Positions 1 to 9,876 are shown, counted from the first letter of the stretch. The stretch is DNA of 64,000 nt from RGIG3077 sp964490175 (GCA_964490175.1 CAZBAI010000007.1:8745-72744); one strand, 5' to 3'. The notes: generated by a model not told the origin, from the letters alone. Made by a program: numbers and translations.

Positions 1-630
1 GCCGTATTTAACGGCGTTCGCATAATCGCCCGACATACCCATTGACAAAATATCCATACTAACATTATCATACTTTTTTGCTCTTTTGTCAATAAAAAGT
101 TTTTGCATTTTATATAAAAATTTTTCGCAATTTGGCGGTGGGATGGTCATCAGCCCGCAAATTCGTACATTTTCGAGCTTCGCTATCTCCAAAATATTAT
201 CGTCAAGCCCATCTTGCGAAAATCCGCTTTTTGAAATTTCATCACCGATATTAACTTCAAGCAGAATATCCATAACCGTATTGTGCTTTTTTGCGCAACG
301 GTCGATTTCGCTTGCAAGCTTAAGCGAATCTACCGACTGAATCATCGAAACGCTGTCAACAATATATTTCACTTTATTTGTCTGCAATTTGCCGATGAAA
401 TGAACATCGGCGCTTTTGTCGTAAAAATCCCTTTTTGAAATATATTCCTGAACACGGTTTTCGCCCAAAAGCGATATTCCGCACGCAATTGCCTCGTTAA
501 CACGCTGTGCATCAACGGTTTTGGTCACCGCCATTATTTCGACTTTATCGCCGCTTTTGCGATATTTGGCTTTCGCTTCTTCGATTTCAAAAGAAATTCT
601 TTTAATATTTTCGGAAATTTCGGACATCAT
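1..630 (-). CDS. PLP homeostasis protein, YggS/PROSC family (3' end outside window)
   Basis: The protein binds pyridoxal 5'-phosphate and buffers its level in the cytoplasm; it is a fold-type III alanine-racemase-like barrel without known enzymatic turnover. The visible N-terminal 210 codons read MMSEISENIKR, then AVTKTVDAQRV carrying the PLP lysine, GENRVQEY, HFIGKLQTNK and, near the cut end, LSMGMSGDY, all hallmarks of the family. The C-terminal roughly 20 residues lie beyond the window edge. Two ATGs stand in tandem at the start; the first overlaps the stop of the HlyD-like gene as ATGA, so the genes are translationally coupled. In many Clostridia this gene precedes sepF and other division genes, which may follow outside the window. 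Confidence 0.93.
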   Translation of the reverse strand, partial: MMSEISENIKRISFEIEEAKAKYRKSGDKVEIMAVTKTVDAQRVNEAIACGISLLGENRVQEYISKRDFYDKSADVHFIGKLQTNKVKYIVDSVSMIQSVDSLKLASEIDRCAKKHNTVMDILLEVNIGDEISKSGFSQDGLDDNILEIAKLENVRICGLMTIPPPNCEKFLYKMQKLFIDKRAKKYDNVSMDILSMGMSGDYANAVKYG

Positions 631-1820
631 CCGCCAACCCCTTCCAAAACGATATCATCGTACATTGCGACATACTCGGAATCGTTCATAACTTCGGAGA
701 TAACATAATCATCCTGTTCAAATATAATATTGATTTTTTTAAAATTGACCGTATCGCCGATAACAACGTAAACGCCTTTTTCGCCGTCGAAAAATCTAAT
801 CGTTTCTCTGGGGATTTTGATACCCTCATAGACTTCGTCTTTTGTCATTTCAACGCTTTCGACCCTGCGGGAAACAAGCTCGGCGCTGATTTTATCGCAT
901 TTGAGTATGAGAATGCTTGTTCTGAAATCCTGTGTTGAACGAATATCCTCAATCTGCGCTTCGATTTTTGTCTGCGACAGCATGAGATTTAGGTTGACCG
1001 TATCTCCTATCTCGAAAAGCTTTTCGGAATTATCGATTACCGCAACCATTTTCCATTCAAGACCGCTTATCACCTTGCCGATTGTGCCGAAAGTTTCGGT
1101 TTCGCCGGCGGCAATAATCTGATTTATATCATCAACGCCAAGGTCGTCTATCATATCTATATACAGCGAATCCTCAAAGCCATCGGTCTTGCTGACAAAA
1201 AATCCCGATTTATCGGAATATACCGTACTCAGCGGCTGCTGCATTGAGGCGTTGAGCAACGCTATATTGTCTTGAATCTGCTTTATGCGCTCATCAAAGC
1301 TTGAAATTTCACCTGTTATAATTTGCATTGTGCAAAGATTGACAAAAAGCTCCTCTCGCTCGGTTTCAAGGGCTTCAAAGTCGCCTGTTTCAATACATTG
1401 CATAACGCTTTGATAGCGCTTGTCTATCATTTTTGAAACCTCGCTCGGCTGTGCCGCTTCAATAGTGCCCTGATTTTGGATTTTTTCAAGCAATTCAAGC
1501 TCGTGATTTAGCTTTTCTATTTCTTTTGAAGCTTCGGCATTACCGTTTGAAGCATAAATTTCGGCAATCGCAGTGTTCACGCCGACCTTGCCGCCGTCAT
1601 CGACAACATAGCTTATAACGCCCGAATTTGCGGTATAGGAAATTGTTTGTTCATTGCGGATATACACGCCGTCAAATGCCATTGTGTATGATGAAGAACA
1701 AGGCAGTGCCGCAACGGTGACATATTCTTCACGTGACATTAAAACAGCTTGACTGAAAACCGTCAGCACTATAAAAAGGCTGAGTATAAAAATTACAATT
1801 TTACCCGTTTTTGTATTCAT
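627..1820 (-). CDS. HlyD-like membrane-anchored protein
   Basis: A 397-residue protein with one N-terminal membrane segment (about residues 8-28) followed by an extracytoplasmic region. The layout resembles HlyD/membrane-fusion proteins: a lipoyl-like half (FDGVYIRNEQTISYTANSG, VVDDGGKVG around residues 50-80), a helical coiled hairpin (about 95-185), then a beta-rich C-terminal part. No partner ABC or MFS exporter is nearby, so a transport role is not shown. The same kind of gene often lies between hfq or miaA and yggS-sepF in Ruminococcaceae, which hints at an envelope or division role (inference). Its ATG overlaps the hfq stop by one base (TAATG). Confidence 0.75.
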   Translation of the reverse strand: MNTKTGKIVIFILSLFIVLTVFSQAVLMSREEYVTVAALPCSSSYTMAFDGVYIRNEQTISYTANSGVISYVVDDGGKVGVNTAIAEIYASNGNAEASKEIEKLNHELELLEKIQNQGTIEAAQPSEVSKMIDKRYQSVMQCIETGDFEALETEREELFVNLCTMQIITGEISSFDERIKQIQDNIALLNASMQQPLSTVYSDKSGFFVSKTDGFEDSLYIDMIDDLGVDDINQIIAAGETETFGTIGKVISGLEWKMVAVIDNSEKLFEIGDTVNLNLMLSQTKIEAQIEDIRSTQDFRTSILILKCDKISAELVSRRVESVEMTKDEVYEGIKIPRETIRFFDGEKGVYVVIGDTVNFKKINIIFEQDDYVISEVMNDSEYVAMYDDIVLEGVGG

Positions 1821-2080
1821 TATTCTTTTCTGTATTCATTAGTCTTTTCAGCCGAGTCAAGAATGGAAATCGGCTTTGCCGGCGAAATTGTCGATATAGC
1901 GTGCTTGTAGACAAGATTTTGCCTTCCCTCACTGTCAAGAATCACCGTAAAGCTGTCAAACCCCTTGACATAGCCCTTAAACTGAAATCCGTTTGTAAGG
2001 AAGATTGTCAGGCATATATGTTCTTTTCTCGCCTGATTCAAAAATACATCCTGAAGATTCAACGTTGATTTGGTGTTCAT
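1820..2080 (-). CDS. hfq: RNA chaperone Hfq
   Basis: An 86-residue Sm-like protein that forms hexameric rings and promotes pairing between small RNAs and mRNAs. The Sm1 region runs from LTIFLTNGFQFKGYVKGFDS and the Sm2 signature YKHAISTISP follows at about residues 57-66; the N-terminal LQDVFLNQARKE supplies the Gln/Lys of the proximal RNA face. The C-terminal tail is short, as in other Gram-positive Hfq proteins. The start is backed by GGAGGTAATTTATG. It follows miaA, as in Bacillus (miaA-hfq), and its stop is fused to the start of the HlyD-like gene. Confidence 0.95.
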   Translation of the reverse strand: MNTKSTLNLQDVFLNQARKEHICLTIFLTNGFQFKGYVKGFDSFTVILDSEGRQNLVYKHAISTISPAKPISILDSAEKTNEYRKE

Positions 2081-2183
2081 AAATTACCTCCGTAAAACAA
2101 ATAAAATAAATATTGCACACAAAAAAATCTAACGTGTGCGAAAATAAATACGTCAGCGCAAGCGCAAATAACGCTCTTTTATC

Positions 2184-2192
2184 ATTATATCA
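2184..2192 (-). promoter_or_regulatory. Possible extended -10 promoter and leader of hfq
   Basis: Right after the miaA stop the minus strand reads TGATATAAT, an extended -10 with TATAAT at 2184-2189, but no good -35. The roughly 100-nt leader to hfq contains the inverted repeat GCACAC/GTGTGC (2115-2120 and 2134-2139) with a T-rich loop. This would give hfq its own transcript in addition to read-through from miaA. Weak evidence. Confidence 0.4.
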
Positions 2193-3137
2193 TAAAAAAT
2201 TATTTTTGGCTATAATTTTTCGGAAATTTTCCAATATTTTTTCATCATCGGTTTTTTCATCGCAAATAACCCAATTTATCCGCTTGTCACGTCGAAACCA
2301 AGTCAGCTGACGCTTGGCATATCTGCGTGTTTCCGTTTTGATTTTTTCGATTGCACAGTCAAGCGAAATACAGCCTTGAAAATAAGGTATAAGCTCCTTT
2401 ACGCCAATCGCCGCAGCGGCGGTATTACCGAGAGAACCACTGTCATAAGCGCTTTTTGCTTCCTGCAAAAGCCCGGATTCCACCATAATTTCCACACGCT
2501 TGTTTATTCTTTCGTATAAAACATTTCTGTCGGCATAATCGATACCGAGCATAAGGCAGTCATATGGCGATTCTTTCAGCTTACTGCGGCGCTTGTGCTC
2601 TGTCATCGTAATTCCCGTTTGATAATATATTTCAAGCGCACGCAATATTCTGTTTAGATTATTCGGATGAAGCGATTCGGCACAATGCGGGTCAATTTCA
2701 TAAAGCTTATCAAGCATAGCCTGATTTCCCAGTTCCTGCGCCTGCTTTTGCAGTGACAAGCGCAGTGCCTTGTCAGTTTTATTCTCATCAAAAACAATAT
2801 TGTCAACCAGTGAGGAGATATAAAGTCCGGTTCCGCCGACGACAATCGGGAGAACGTTTTCAGAATGAAGCTTATTTATAACCGACCTTGCGTCGTTTAA
2901 ATAATCAGCCACGCTGTAACTGTCGTTTCTGTCCACATAGCCTATCAAATGATGCTTAACGCCTTGCATTTGCCGTATATCAGGCTTTGCCGTTGCAATA
3001 TCCATGCCCTTATAAATCTGCATAGAATCGGCGGAAACGACCTGCGCTTCAAAGCATTTGGCAAGGTTCACGCCGGCTGATGTCTTTCCCGAGGCGGTAG
3101 GGCCGCAAATAACTATCAGTTTATTAAATCCACTCAT
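2190..3137 (-). CDS. miaA: tRNA dimethylallyltransferase MiaA
   Basis: Transfers a dimethylallyl group to N6 of A37 in tRNAs reading UNN codons, giving i6A37, the substrate of MiaB encoded in the same cluster. Visible motifs are the P-loop GPTASGKT (residues about 12-19), DSMQIYKGMDIATAKPD, and GGTGLYISSLVD. The ATG at 3137 (MSGFNKL) is preferred because GAGGATTTTGATT lies directly upstream; an in-frame TTG five codons earlier overlaps that ribosome binding site and is unlikely. Length of 315 residues is normal. It starts 19 bp after the mutL stop. Confidence 0.95.
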   Translation of the reverse strand: MSGFNKLIVICGPTASGKTSAGVNLAKCFEAQVVSADSMQIYKGMDIATAKPDIRQMQGVKHHLIGYVDRNDSYSVADYLNDARSVINKLHSENVLPIVVGGTGLYISSLVDNIVFDENKTDKALRLSLQKQAQELGNQAMLDKLYEIDPHCAESLHPNNLNRILRALEIYYQTGITMTEHKRRSKLKESPYDCLMLGIDYADRNVLYERINKRVEIMVESGLLQEAKSAYDSGSLGNTAAAAIGVKELIPYFQGCISLDCAIEKIKTETRRYAKRQLTWFRRDKRINWVICDEKTDDEKILENFRKIIAKNNFL

Positions 3138-3156
3138 AATCAAAATCCTCAAAAAA

Positions 3157-5124
3157 TCAACAGCGTTTAAATTGCCTTTCGATTTTTGCCTTGGTCATTG
3201 AAAACATAACGGGTCTGCCGTGGGGACAATGGCGAATTTCATTCGATTCGATAACGGTGCGTGCAATCGCTTCAAGCTCGCTGATATCGTTTATATCGCC
3301 CTGCCTTACAGCCGATTTGCACGCCATTGTGTGCAATATATCGTCGATTATATCGGGCGTGGCGTCGGTGCTGTTAAGCATAAGCTTTTGCGCCATTTGC
3401 GGAATGATTTCGTCAATATCACGGCTGTCGAGAAGCATCGGCAGTCTTTTGGGAACAACAAGCGGCGATTGTGAATAGTCAAGCTCGAATCCGATTTTAT
3501 CAAGCAAAATTGAATTATCTTTAAGTGCGATAATTTCCTCTTCGGAAAGCATTACGCCGCCGCTTTGAAGAACAAGCTGTGAATCGCCCGAAAGCACACT
3601 CTTTTTAAGATTCTCAAAAATAATGCGCTCATGTGCGGCGTGCTTGTCGATAATAACAAGCTCATCGCCGTACTGCGCAAGAATGTAGTTGCGAAACGCT
3701 TCGCCGATGACAGTCACTTCTTTTTGCACAGTTTGTTGCAAAGGCGCAATATCCTGCTTTTTTTCAAACGAATCGGCGTTTATATATTTGAAATTTGAAA
3801 CATTAGTTTGTTCCGATATTTCACGTTCGTCGTCCTCAATGCCGATAACAACGGAAACCGAAGATTTTATCGGCGTTTGAGGTGCAAATTCATTTTGAGA
3901 TTTCAGCGAACTTTTAAATACATCTTGCTCATCAAAAGCTTCATTTGTCGCAACCTTGGGCAATTCGTTTTGCAAAGCGCTTGCCGCAACAGGCGGTATT
4001 GTCGGTTGAACCGCACAAGGGATAGCGCTGTGTGCCGCCGGTGAGCAAAAAACAAGCTGAGGAGAATTGTCTGTATCATTTTCAATCTGCTGTGTGCGCT
4101 TTGCCTTTTCAATATCAAGATTATAGTGCAAGCCCGAAAGCATCAATGCGTTTTTCACCGCAAAATATACAGCGTTAAAGGCTTTTTTTTCATCGCAAAA
4201 CCGTACTTGCGCTTTTGCCGGGTGAACGTTTACATCAATCGCATTGGGACTGATATCTATAAAAAGCACACAAGCAGGGAATTTTTGCGTCATAATCAAA
4301 TTTTTGTAAGCTTCTTCAAGTGCGCACGAGCAGGTCATTGAGCTGACATATCTCTTATTGACGAAAAAAGTTTGAAACCCTCGGGTGCTTTTTGCCGCAA
4401 GCGGCTTTATCGCATAGCCGCTGACGGTAATACCGTCGGACTTATAAGGGGCAACCTCAATAAGGTCGCTTGCGAATGTTCGTCCGTAAACGGCATATAT
4501 TGCGGAAATCAGCTTTGAATCACCCGAAGAATAGCAATCTTGCTTATTGTTTTTAATGAGCCTGAGCGATACGTTCGGGTGCGACAAAATCTGTTTATGC
4601 ACAACGGCGCTTACATAATTTGCCTCGGTGACGTCTTTTTTTAAAAACTTTTGTCTTGCGGGAATATTGTAAAAAATATCTCTGATTATGATTGTAGTAC
4701 CGTCGGGACAGCCTGTTTCCTCAAACAAAGTTTCGTTTCCGCCCTCAATACAATAATGCGTACCTAAGGCGTCCTCTCTGCGTTTTGTCAGAATCTCAAC
4801 TTTCGCAACGGCACAAATCGAAGCAAGCGCTTCACCTCGAAAACCGAGCGTCATTATGCTTTCCAAATCGCATTTTTCCGAGATTTTGCTTGTCGCATGG
4901 CGCAAAAAGGCGTTTTTAACATCTTCTGCGGCGATTCCGCAGCCGTCGTCCGACACACGCATATATGTAACGCCGCCGTTTTTAATCTCAACGGTTATGT
5001 GCAAAGCGCCTGCGTCTATTGAATTTTCAACAAGCTCCTTAATAACGGAGGCAGGACGTTCGATAACCTCGCCGGCGGCGATAAGCTCGGCAATATCCTT
5101 TGGCAAAACGTTAATTTTAGGCAT
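3157..5124 (-). CDS. mutL: DNA mismatch repair protein MutL
   Basis: A 655-residue ATPase/endonuclease that links MutS mismatch recognition to strand removal. The GHKL ATPase shows NSIDAGA, DDGCGI and LGFRGEAL in the first 110 residues; a linker of low conservation spans about 335-450. The C-terminal domain has DKHAAHERIIFE (variant of the DQHA(X)2E(X)4E endonuclease motif) and a late HCPHGRP metal-site motif, so the protein should be an endonuclease-type MutL as in bacteria without MutH. It follows mutS by 15 bp. Confidence 0.96.
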   Translation of the reverse strand: MPKINVLPKDIAELIAAGEVIERPASVIKELVENSIDAGALHITVEIKNGGVTYMRVSDDGCGIAAEDVKNAFLRHATSKISEKCDLESIMTLGFRGEALASICAVAKVEILTKRREDALGTHYCIEGGNETLFEETGCPDGTTIIIRDIFYNIPARQKFLKKDVTEANYVSAVVHKQILSHPNVSLRLIKNNKQDCYSSGDSKLISAIYAVYGRTFASDLIEVAPYKSDGITVSGYAIKPLAAKSTRGFQTFFVNKRYVSSMTCSCALEEAYKNLIMTQKFPACVLFIDISPNAIDVNVHPAKAQVRFCDEKKAFNAVYFAVKNALMLSGLHYNLDIEKAKRTQQIENDTDNSPQLVFCSPAAHSAIPCAVQPTIPPVAASALQNELPKVATNEAFDEQDVFKSSLKSQNEFAPQTPIKSSVSVVIGIEDDEREISEQTNVSNFKYINADSFEKKQDIAPLQQTVQKEVTVIGEAFRNYILAQYGDELVIIDKHAAHERIIFENLKKSVLSGDSQLVLQSGGVMLSEEEIIALKDNSILLDKIGFELDYSQSPLVVPKRLPMLLDSRDIDEIIPQMAQKLMLNSTDATPDIIDDILHTMACKSAVRQGDINDISELEAIARTVIESNEIRHCPHGRPVMFSMTKAKIERQFKRC

Positions 5125-5139
5125 AAAGCAATTCCTTTT

Positions 5140-7758
5140 TTAAAGAAGTTTCATTAAATCTTCAAGAACCTCACGGCATTCGGCGTCGCTCAGTTCCATA
5201 AGATCGGTCTTTCTGAGCTTATCCGCAATAATGTCATTATTCATCGTCACAAACGATATTTGACTGCCGCCGTTATCGCAAACCTTTGCCTGCGCAGACT
5301 GCATTTCAAGCTCGCAAAGCAGTTGCCTTGCACGGTCTGTTACGCTTTTGGGTATACCGGCAAGTTTTGCAACTTCAATACCGTAGCTGTCATCGGCGCC
5401 GCCCGCAACGATTTTTCTGAGAAAACGAATTGAATCACCGTGTTTTTTAACGGCAACACTGTAATTTTTCACTCCGTCCATAACGTCTTCCAATGAGGTC
5501 AGCTCATGATAATGCGTTGCAAAAAGCGTTTTACAGCCCAATTTTTTTGAAGTGCAAACCGTTTCGGCAACAGCCCTTGCAATGCTGATACCGTCAAAAG
5601 TCGAAGTTCCCCTGCCGACCTCGTCAAGAATAACAAGGCTGTTTTTCGTGGCATTTTTCAGTATATCCGAAACCTCGCTCATTTCGACCATAAACGTACT
5701 TTGACCGGCACTTAAATCATCGGAAGCGCCCACTCTTGTAAACAGCCTGTCTACAATCGAAATCGAAGCCGACTTTGCGGGAACAAAGCAACCGGTCTGC
5801 GCCATTAAAACTATAAGCGCTACCTGACGCATATATGTAGATTTGCCCGACATATTCGGGCCTGTCAAAATAATCAGGCGATTATCACGCAAATCAAGAT
5901 AAACATCATTGGGAACAAAAATCTCGTCATTAAGCATATGCTCGACAACCGGGTGACGTCCGTCGTAAATTTCGATTTTTCCGTCAACGGTAATATCCGG
6001 GCGGCAGTAATTATTTTCAGATGACACCTGAGCGAATGAGCAAAGCGTATCAAGCAGCGAAAGCGCATTTGCGCAAAGCCGTGTTTTTTCAAGCTTGGTT
6101 GCGGCAAAATCACGCAATTCCGCAAAAATATTTTCTTCAAGTGCAATGGATTTATCCTTTGCGCCGAGAACGGTCGTTTCAAAATCTTTAAGTTCTTGCG
6201 TGATAAAGCGCTCGGCATTGGCAAGCGTTTGTTTTCTGATATAATTATCGGGAATAAGGTCGTAATAAGAGCGTGTGACTTCAAAATAATAACCGAAAAC
6301 ACGGTTATAGCCGATTTTCAAGCCTTTGATTCCCGTGCGCTCACGTTCGTTTTCTTCAAGTTTGCGCATCATTTCGGAAGTGTTCGTAATAAGCGCTTTA
6401 AGCTCGTCAAGCTCTGAGTTAAAGCCGTGCTTTATAACGCCGCCTTCCTTGCAGGTAACAGGCGGTTCGTCAACAATAGCGTTTGAAATGAGCGACGCTA
6501 TATCATCAAGCGAATCTATTTGAGAATTTATAGTCGAAAGCAGTTTGACATCACCAAGGGAAGAAAGAGCTTTTTTGATTGCGGGCAATTGCTGTGCCGT
6601 TATGCTGAGCGCTTTTAAATCCCTCGGATTGGCGGTTTTGCAAACAACCCTCGTCATAAGCCTTTCAAGGTCATAAACGCTTGAAAGCAAATCTTGAAGC
6701 TCAAAAAGCAGATAGCTGTTGTCGATAAGGGCGGCAACTGCATCTTGACGTTCGATAATCATATGCGGCTTTACAAGCGGCTGTTCAATACATTTTTTCA
6801 AAAAGCGCCTGCCCATTGAGGTTTTTGTTTTATCAAGCACCCACAAAAGGCTTCCTCGTTTTTCTTTTGAACGCATGGTTTCGGTCAGCTCAAGATTGCG
6901 CCGTGCGTTTCTGTCCATAATAAGAATATCGTTATCGGTGCGAATACTAAGCTTTGTAAACCTTGAAACGGCTGATTTCTGCGTCTGCTCGATATAATCA
7001 AGCAAAGCGCACACAGCCCTTGCGCCGCAGCTGTTTTCGTCAACGCCGATTTGTTCAAACGAAGAACAGGAGAGCTGGTCAAACACACAGTGAGCCTTTA
7101 TGTTTACATCAAACGCCGAATCATCAAGCACGGTGACAGTGCCCGAAAGCGTGTTTTTGACATAAGCTGCAACGTTTTTCAGCTTTAAAACCTGCGATGA
7201 AGCCAAAACCTCGGCAGGTTTTGTGCTTGAAAGCCTGTTGATTATATCCTGCTCAATATTCGAGCTGTCAACAGGGCAAAGATTAAGCTCACCGGTTGAA
7301 ATATCAGCATAAACAAGTGCGGCAGACGAAGCAAAATAAGCAATTACACAAAGGTAATTATTAGTTGAATCATCAAGCATACTGCTTTCTATAAGCGTAC
7401 CCGGAGTGACGGCCCTGACTATGTCACGAACGACAAGTCCCTTTGCGCTCGGCGGCGTCATCTGCTCGCATATGGCAACTCTAAATCCGAGATTTATCAA
7501 TTTTTTTATATAAACCTCGGCGCTGTGATACGGCACGCCGCACATCGGGGCACGCTCGGGCAAACCGCATTCCTTGCCTGTAAGGGTAAGCTCGATAGCT
7601 CTGGAAACACGCACCGCATCATCAAAAAACATTTCATAAAAATCCCCTACCCTAAAAAACAAAATATGGTCGGGATATTTTTCCTTTGTTTCGCAATACT
7701 GGCGCATCATCGGCGAAAGCTTTTCATAATCGCTTTGCTTTAAATAATCCGATTTCAT
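5140..7758 (-). CDS. mutS: DNA mismatch repair protein MutS
   Basis: An 872-residue mismatch sensor. The mismatch-binding domain begins with FFRVGDFYEMFFDDA (the Phe-X-Glu wedge), and the C-terminal ABC-type ATPase has GPNMSGKSTYMRQ (Walker A), DEVGRGTSTFDG (Walker B/signature) and ATHYHEL. The ATG at 7758 (MKSDYLKQ) is preferred over an in-frame TTG two codons earlier because GAGG lies directly upstream. It forms a pair with mutL; the YlbF-family gene immediately upstream matches the Bacillus neighbourhood ymcA-cotE-mutS-mutL. Confidence 0.97.
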   Translation of the reverse strand: MKSDYLKQSDYEKLSPMMRQYCETKEKYPDHILFFRVGDFYEMFFDDAVRVSRAIELTLTGKECGLPERAPMCGVPYHSAEVYIKKLINLGFRVAICEQMTPPSAKGLVVRDIVRAVTPGTLIESSMLDDSTNNYLCVIAYFASSAALVYADISTGELNLCPVDSSNIEQDIINRLSSTKPAEVLASSQVLKLKNVAAYVKNTLSGTVTVLDDSAFDVNIKAHCVFDQLSCSSFEQIGVDENSCGARAVCALLDYIEQTQKSAVSRFTKLSIRTDNDILIMDRNARRNLELTETMRSKEKRGSLLWVLDKTKTSMGRRFLKKCIEQPLVKPHMIIERQDAVAALIDNSYLLFELQDLLSSVYDLERLMTRVVCKTANPRDLKALSITAQQLPAIKKALSSLGDVKLLSTINSQIDSLDDIASLISNAIVDEPPVTCKEGGVIKHGFNSELDELKALITNTSEMMRKLEENERERTGIKGLKIGYNRVFGYYFEVTRSYYDLIPDNYIRKQTLANAERFITQELKDFETTVLGAKDKSIALEENIFAELRDFAATKLEKTRLCANALSLLDTLCSFAQVSSENNYCRPDITVDGKIEIYDGRHPVVEHMLNDEIFVPNDVYLDLRDNRLIILTGPNMSGKSTYMRQVALIVLMAQTGCFVPAKSASISIVDRLFTRVGASDDLSAGQSTFMVEMSEVSDILKNATKNSLVILDEVGRGTSTFDGISIARAVAETVCTSKKLGCKTLFATHYHELTSLEDVMDGVKNYSVAVKKHGDSIRFLRKIVAGGADDSYGIEVAKLAGIPKSVTDRARQLLCELEMQSAQAKVCDNGGSQISFVTMNNDIIADKLRKTDLMELSDAECREVLEDLMKLL

Positions 7759-7789
7759 CGGCAACCTCGCTTCAATTTTTTAAATAATA

Positions 7790-8197
7790 TCAGTGACAGC
7801 CCGAACAGCTTGAGCAGCTTCCCGTGCAGCCCGAAGGTTGTGCGTCACAGGTTTTCGGGTCCTCGCCGTTTGCGCTTGCGGTGATAATATTGTTTATCAT
7901 ATTAAGCATTTCATCAAGCTTATCTTTAGCGTTGTTGTAGGCAATCATATTTTCATTTGCCATAATCTCGTTATATTTTTCCTTTATCTGCGCATCAATC
8001 TCTTTAAGCTTATCCATATCCCTGTTATCGCCGGACATATTTTTATTGAGATTTAATCTTAAAAGATTAAAATCACCGATAAGCTGCTGCAATTTTGCAT
8101 CGGCATCGTTTGCATCACGGCAGGCGCAATAATTGATATACCTTGCATCCTCCTGAATAAGCGCTCCGAGTTCTCTTGCTTTTTCGATTACGTCCAT
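7790..8197 (-). CDS. YlbF/YmcA-family protein
   Basis: A 135-residue all-helical protein of the YlbF/YheA/YmcA family. In Bacillus the YlbF-YmcA-YaaT complex guides RNase Y and development; YmcA is likewise encoded next to mutS, which supports the assignment by context. The core is the N-terminal VIEKARELGALIQEDARY and the helices to about residue 100. The C-terminal tail is cysteine-rich (CTGSCSSCSGCH), compatible with metal or Fe-S binding, a trait seen in clostridial members. Which of the paralogues it corresponds to cannot be decided here. Confidence 0.85.
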   Translation of the reverse strand: MDVIEKARELGALIQEDARYINYCACRDANDADAKLQQLIGDFNLLRLNLNKNMSGDNRDMDKLKEIDAQIKEKYNEIMANENMIAYNNAKDKLDEMLNMINNIITASANGEDPKTCDAQPSGCTGSCSSCSGCH

Positions 8198-8217
8198 TTT
8201 TGTATACTTCCTTTCGA

Positions 8218-8451
8218 TTATTTTTTCAGTGTATCTTTTATAGCATTTACAAGTCTTAAGATAATATAAATGCCAAGTAAAAGCAAAATTATTTTTAATA
8301 CGATATCCAGCAATTTTCCGAGAATGTGCAGAAAGATAATGAGTATTACCGCAAGTGCCAACACGCCCGAAACATTCCTGAATCTGCCTTTGCCGAAACC
8401 GAAATAATCGAGAATCAGCAAAACGGCGGCTGCAATCAACAAAAAAACCAT
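8218..8451 (-). CDS. Small membrane protein, unknown function
   Basis: A 77-residue protein made almost entirely of two hydrophobic stretches: VFLLIAAAVLLILDYFGF at the N-terminus, and a longer one of about 35 residues after FRNVSG, ending with a basic tail (VNAIKDTLKK). The ATG at 8451 is supported by AAAGGAAATAACT; a longer reading from within miaB lacks a ribosome binding site. It sits between miaB and the YlbF-family gene and is probably co-transcribed. I recognise no family. Confidence 0.7.
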   Translation of the reverse strand: MVFLLIAAAVLLILDYFGFGKGRFRNVSGVLALAVILIIFLHILGKLLDIVLKIILLLLGIYIILRLVNAIKDTLKK

Positions 8452-8479
8452 AGTTATTTCCTTTCGCTTACACAAATGT

Positions 8480-9859
8480 TTATTCGACAATAACGCCTTC
8501 GACCGCCCAATTTTTGGTATTATTGATTTTTACATTAACAAATTTTCCGATAAGCGATTTGTCTGCGGGAAATTCAACAATAATCCCCTCATAGCTCTTG
8601 CCCAAAAGCCAATTTTCATTCGTTTTGCTCTTGCTTTCGGCAAGAACACGCAACGTTTTGCCCATAAAACGCTTATAACTTTCCGTCGTGATTTTACGTT
8701 GCAGCGCAAGCAATTCGCTCATGCGCTCGGATTTTTCCTTTTCCGTAACGGAATCGGGCATAAGCGCCGCCGCAGTGCGTTCACGCTTGGAATATATAAA
8801 TGTATAAAGATTATCATATTTAACACGCTCGATAAGCGCCAAAGTCGCTTCAAAATCAGCTCTCGATTCATCGGGAAAGCCTAAAAGAATATCGCTCGAA
8901 AATGAAAAATCGGGAGAAAGACTACGTGCATAATCGATAATTTCAAGATATTTTTCAACCGTATATCGCCTGTTCATGCGCTCTAAAACGGCATTGCTTC
9001 CGCTTTGCACCGGCAAATGTATCTGCTTTGCGATTTTTTCGCACCCGATAACGGCGTCTATAAGGTCACGTCCTGCGTCCTTTGGGTGCGAAGACATAAA
9101 TCTCAACACAAAATCGCCTTCTATATCGTTTATTCTGTAAAGCAGTTCGGGAAAACCGATATCACCTTGATATGAATTTACATTCTGCCCCAAAAGCATA
9201 ATTTCTTTACAGCCTGCATTTACAAGCTGTTTTACTTCAAAGAGAATACTGCGGTAATTTCGGCTGCGCTCTCTGCCTCTGACATACGGCACAACGCAAT
9301 ATGTGCAAAAATTGTTGCAACCGTACATAATCGGCACGGAAGCTTTAAAGCTGCACTCTCTAAGCGGAGCGATTTCTTCATTGATACCGTCGTTATATTC
9401 GGTAATGTCGCAAAAGCTTCTGCCGAAAACAAGCTTATTGTATAAAAGTTCGGGGAAATGACTTTGCGCCGATGTGCCGAAAACTATATCAACAAACGAA
9501 TAACTTTTTTTGATTTTTTCGGCAATATGCTTTTGCTGTGCCATGCAGCCGCAAAGCGCAATTACCGTATTCGGATTTTTTTCTTTTATATGCTTGGCAA
9601 AGCCGATGTTGCCAAACGCCCTGTCCTCGGCGTTTTCACGCACGGCGCAGGTGTTGAAAACTATCAAATCCGAAGAAAGCTCATCATCGCAAAGTTCAAA
9701 GCCCATATCGCTTGCAAGCCTTTTAAGCTTGTCACCGTCGCAAAAATTCAACTGACAGCCATAGCTTTTTATATGTGCCTTCGGTCGCTTTGGCATTGAA
9801 AGAACAAGCTCTCTGACCTTTTGAATATATTCGTTCATATCATAGCCGATATTGTTCAA
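8480..9859 (-). CDS. miaB: tRNA-2-methylthio-N6-dimethylallyladenosine synthase MiaB
   Basis: Radical-SAM methylthiotransferase that converts i6A37 made by MiaA to ms2i6A37. The N-terminal UPF0004 domain has three cluster cysteines in SYGCQLNFCDG, NTCAVRENAEDRAFG and CGCMAQ; the radical-SAM motif is YGCNNFCTYCVVPYVRGRERSR-like, with CxxxCxxC; a C-terminal TRAM domain ends the protein. The start chosen is TTG at 9859, which follows AAGGAG with an 8-base spacer. A GTG three codons upstream overlaps that site; an ATG seven codons downstream is the other possibility. Confidence 0.95.
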   Translation of the reverse strand: MNNIGYDMNEYIQKVRELVLSMPKRPKAHIKSYGCQLNFCDGDKLKRLASDMGFELCDDELSSDLIVFNTCAVRENAEDRAFGNIGFAKHIKEKNPNTVIALCGCMAQQKHIAEKIKKSYSFVDIVFGTSAQSHFPELLYNKLVFGRSFCDITEYNDGINEEIAPLRECSFKASVPIMYGCNNFCTYCVVPYVRGRERSRNYRSILFEVKQLVNAGCKEIMLLGQNVNSYQGDIGFPELLYRINDIEGDFVLRFMSSHPKDAGRDLIDAVIGCEKIAKQIHLPVQSGSNAVLERMNRRYTVEKYLEIIDYARSLSPDFSFSSDILLGFPDESRADFEATLALIERVKYDNLYTFIYSKRERTAAALMPDSVTEKEKSERMSELLALQRKITTESYKRFMGKTLRVLAESKSKTNENWLLGKSYEGIIVEFPADKSLIGKFVNVKINNTKNWAVEGVIVE

Positions 9860-9876
9860 ATCGTACACTCCTTAAA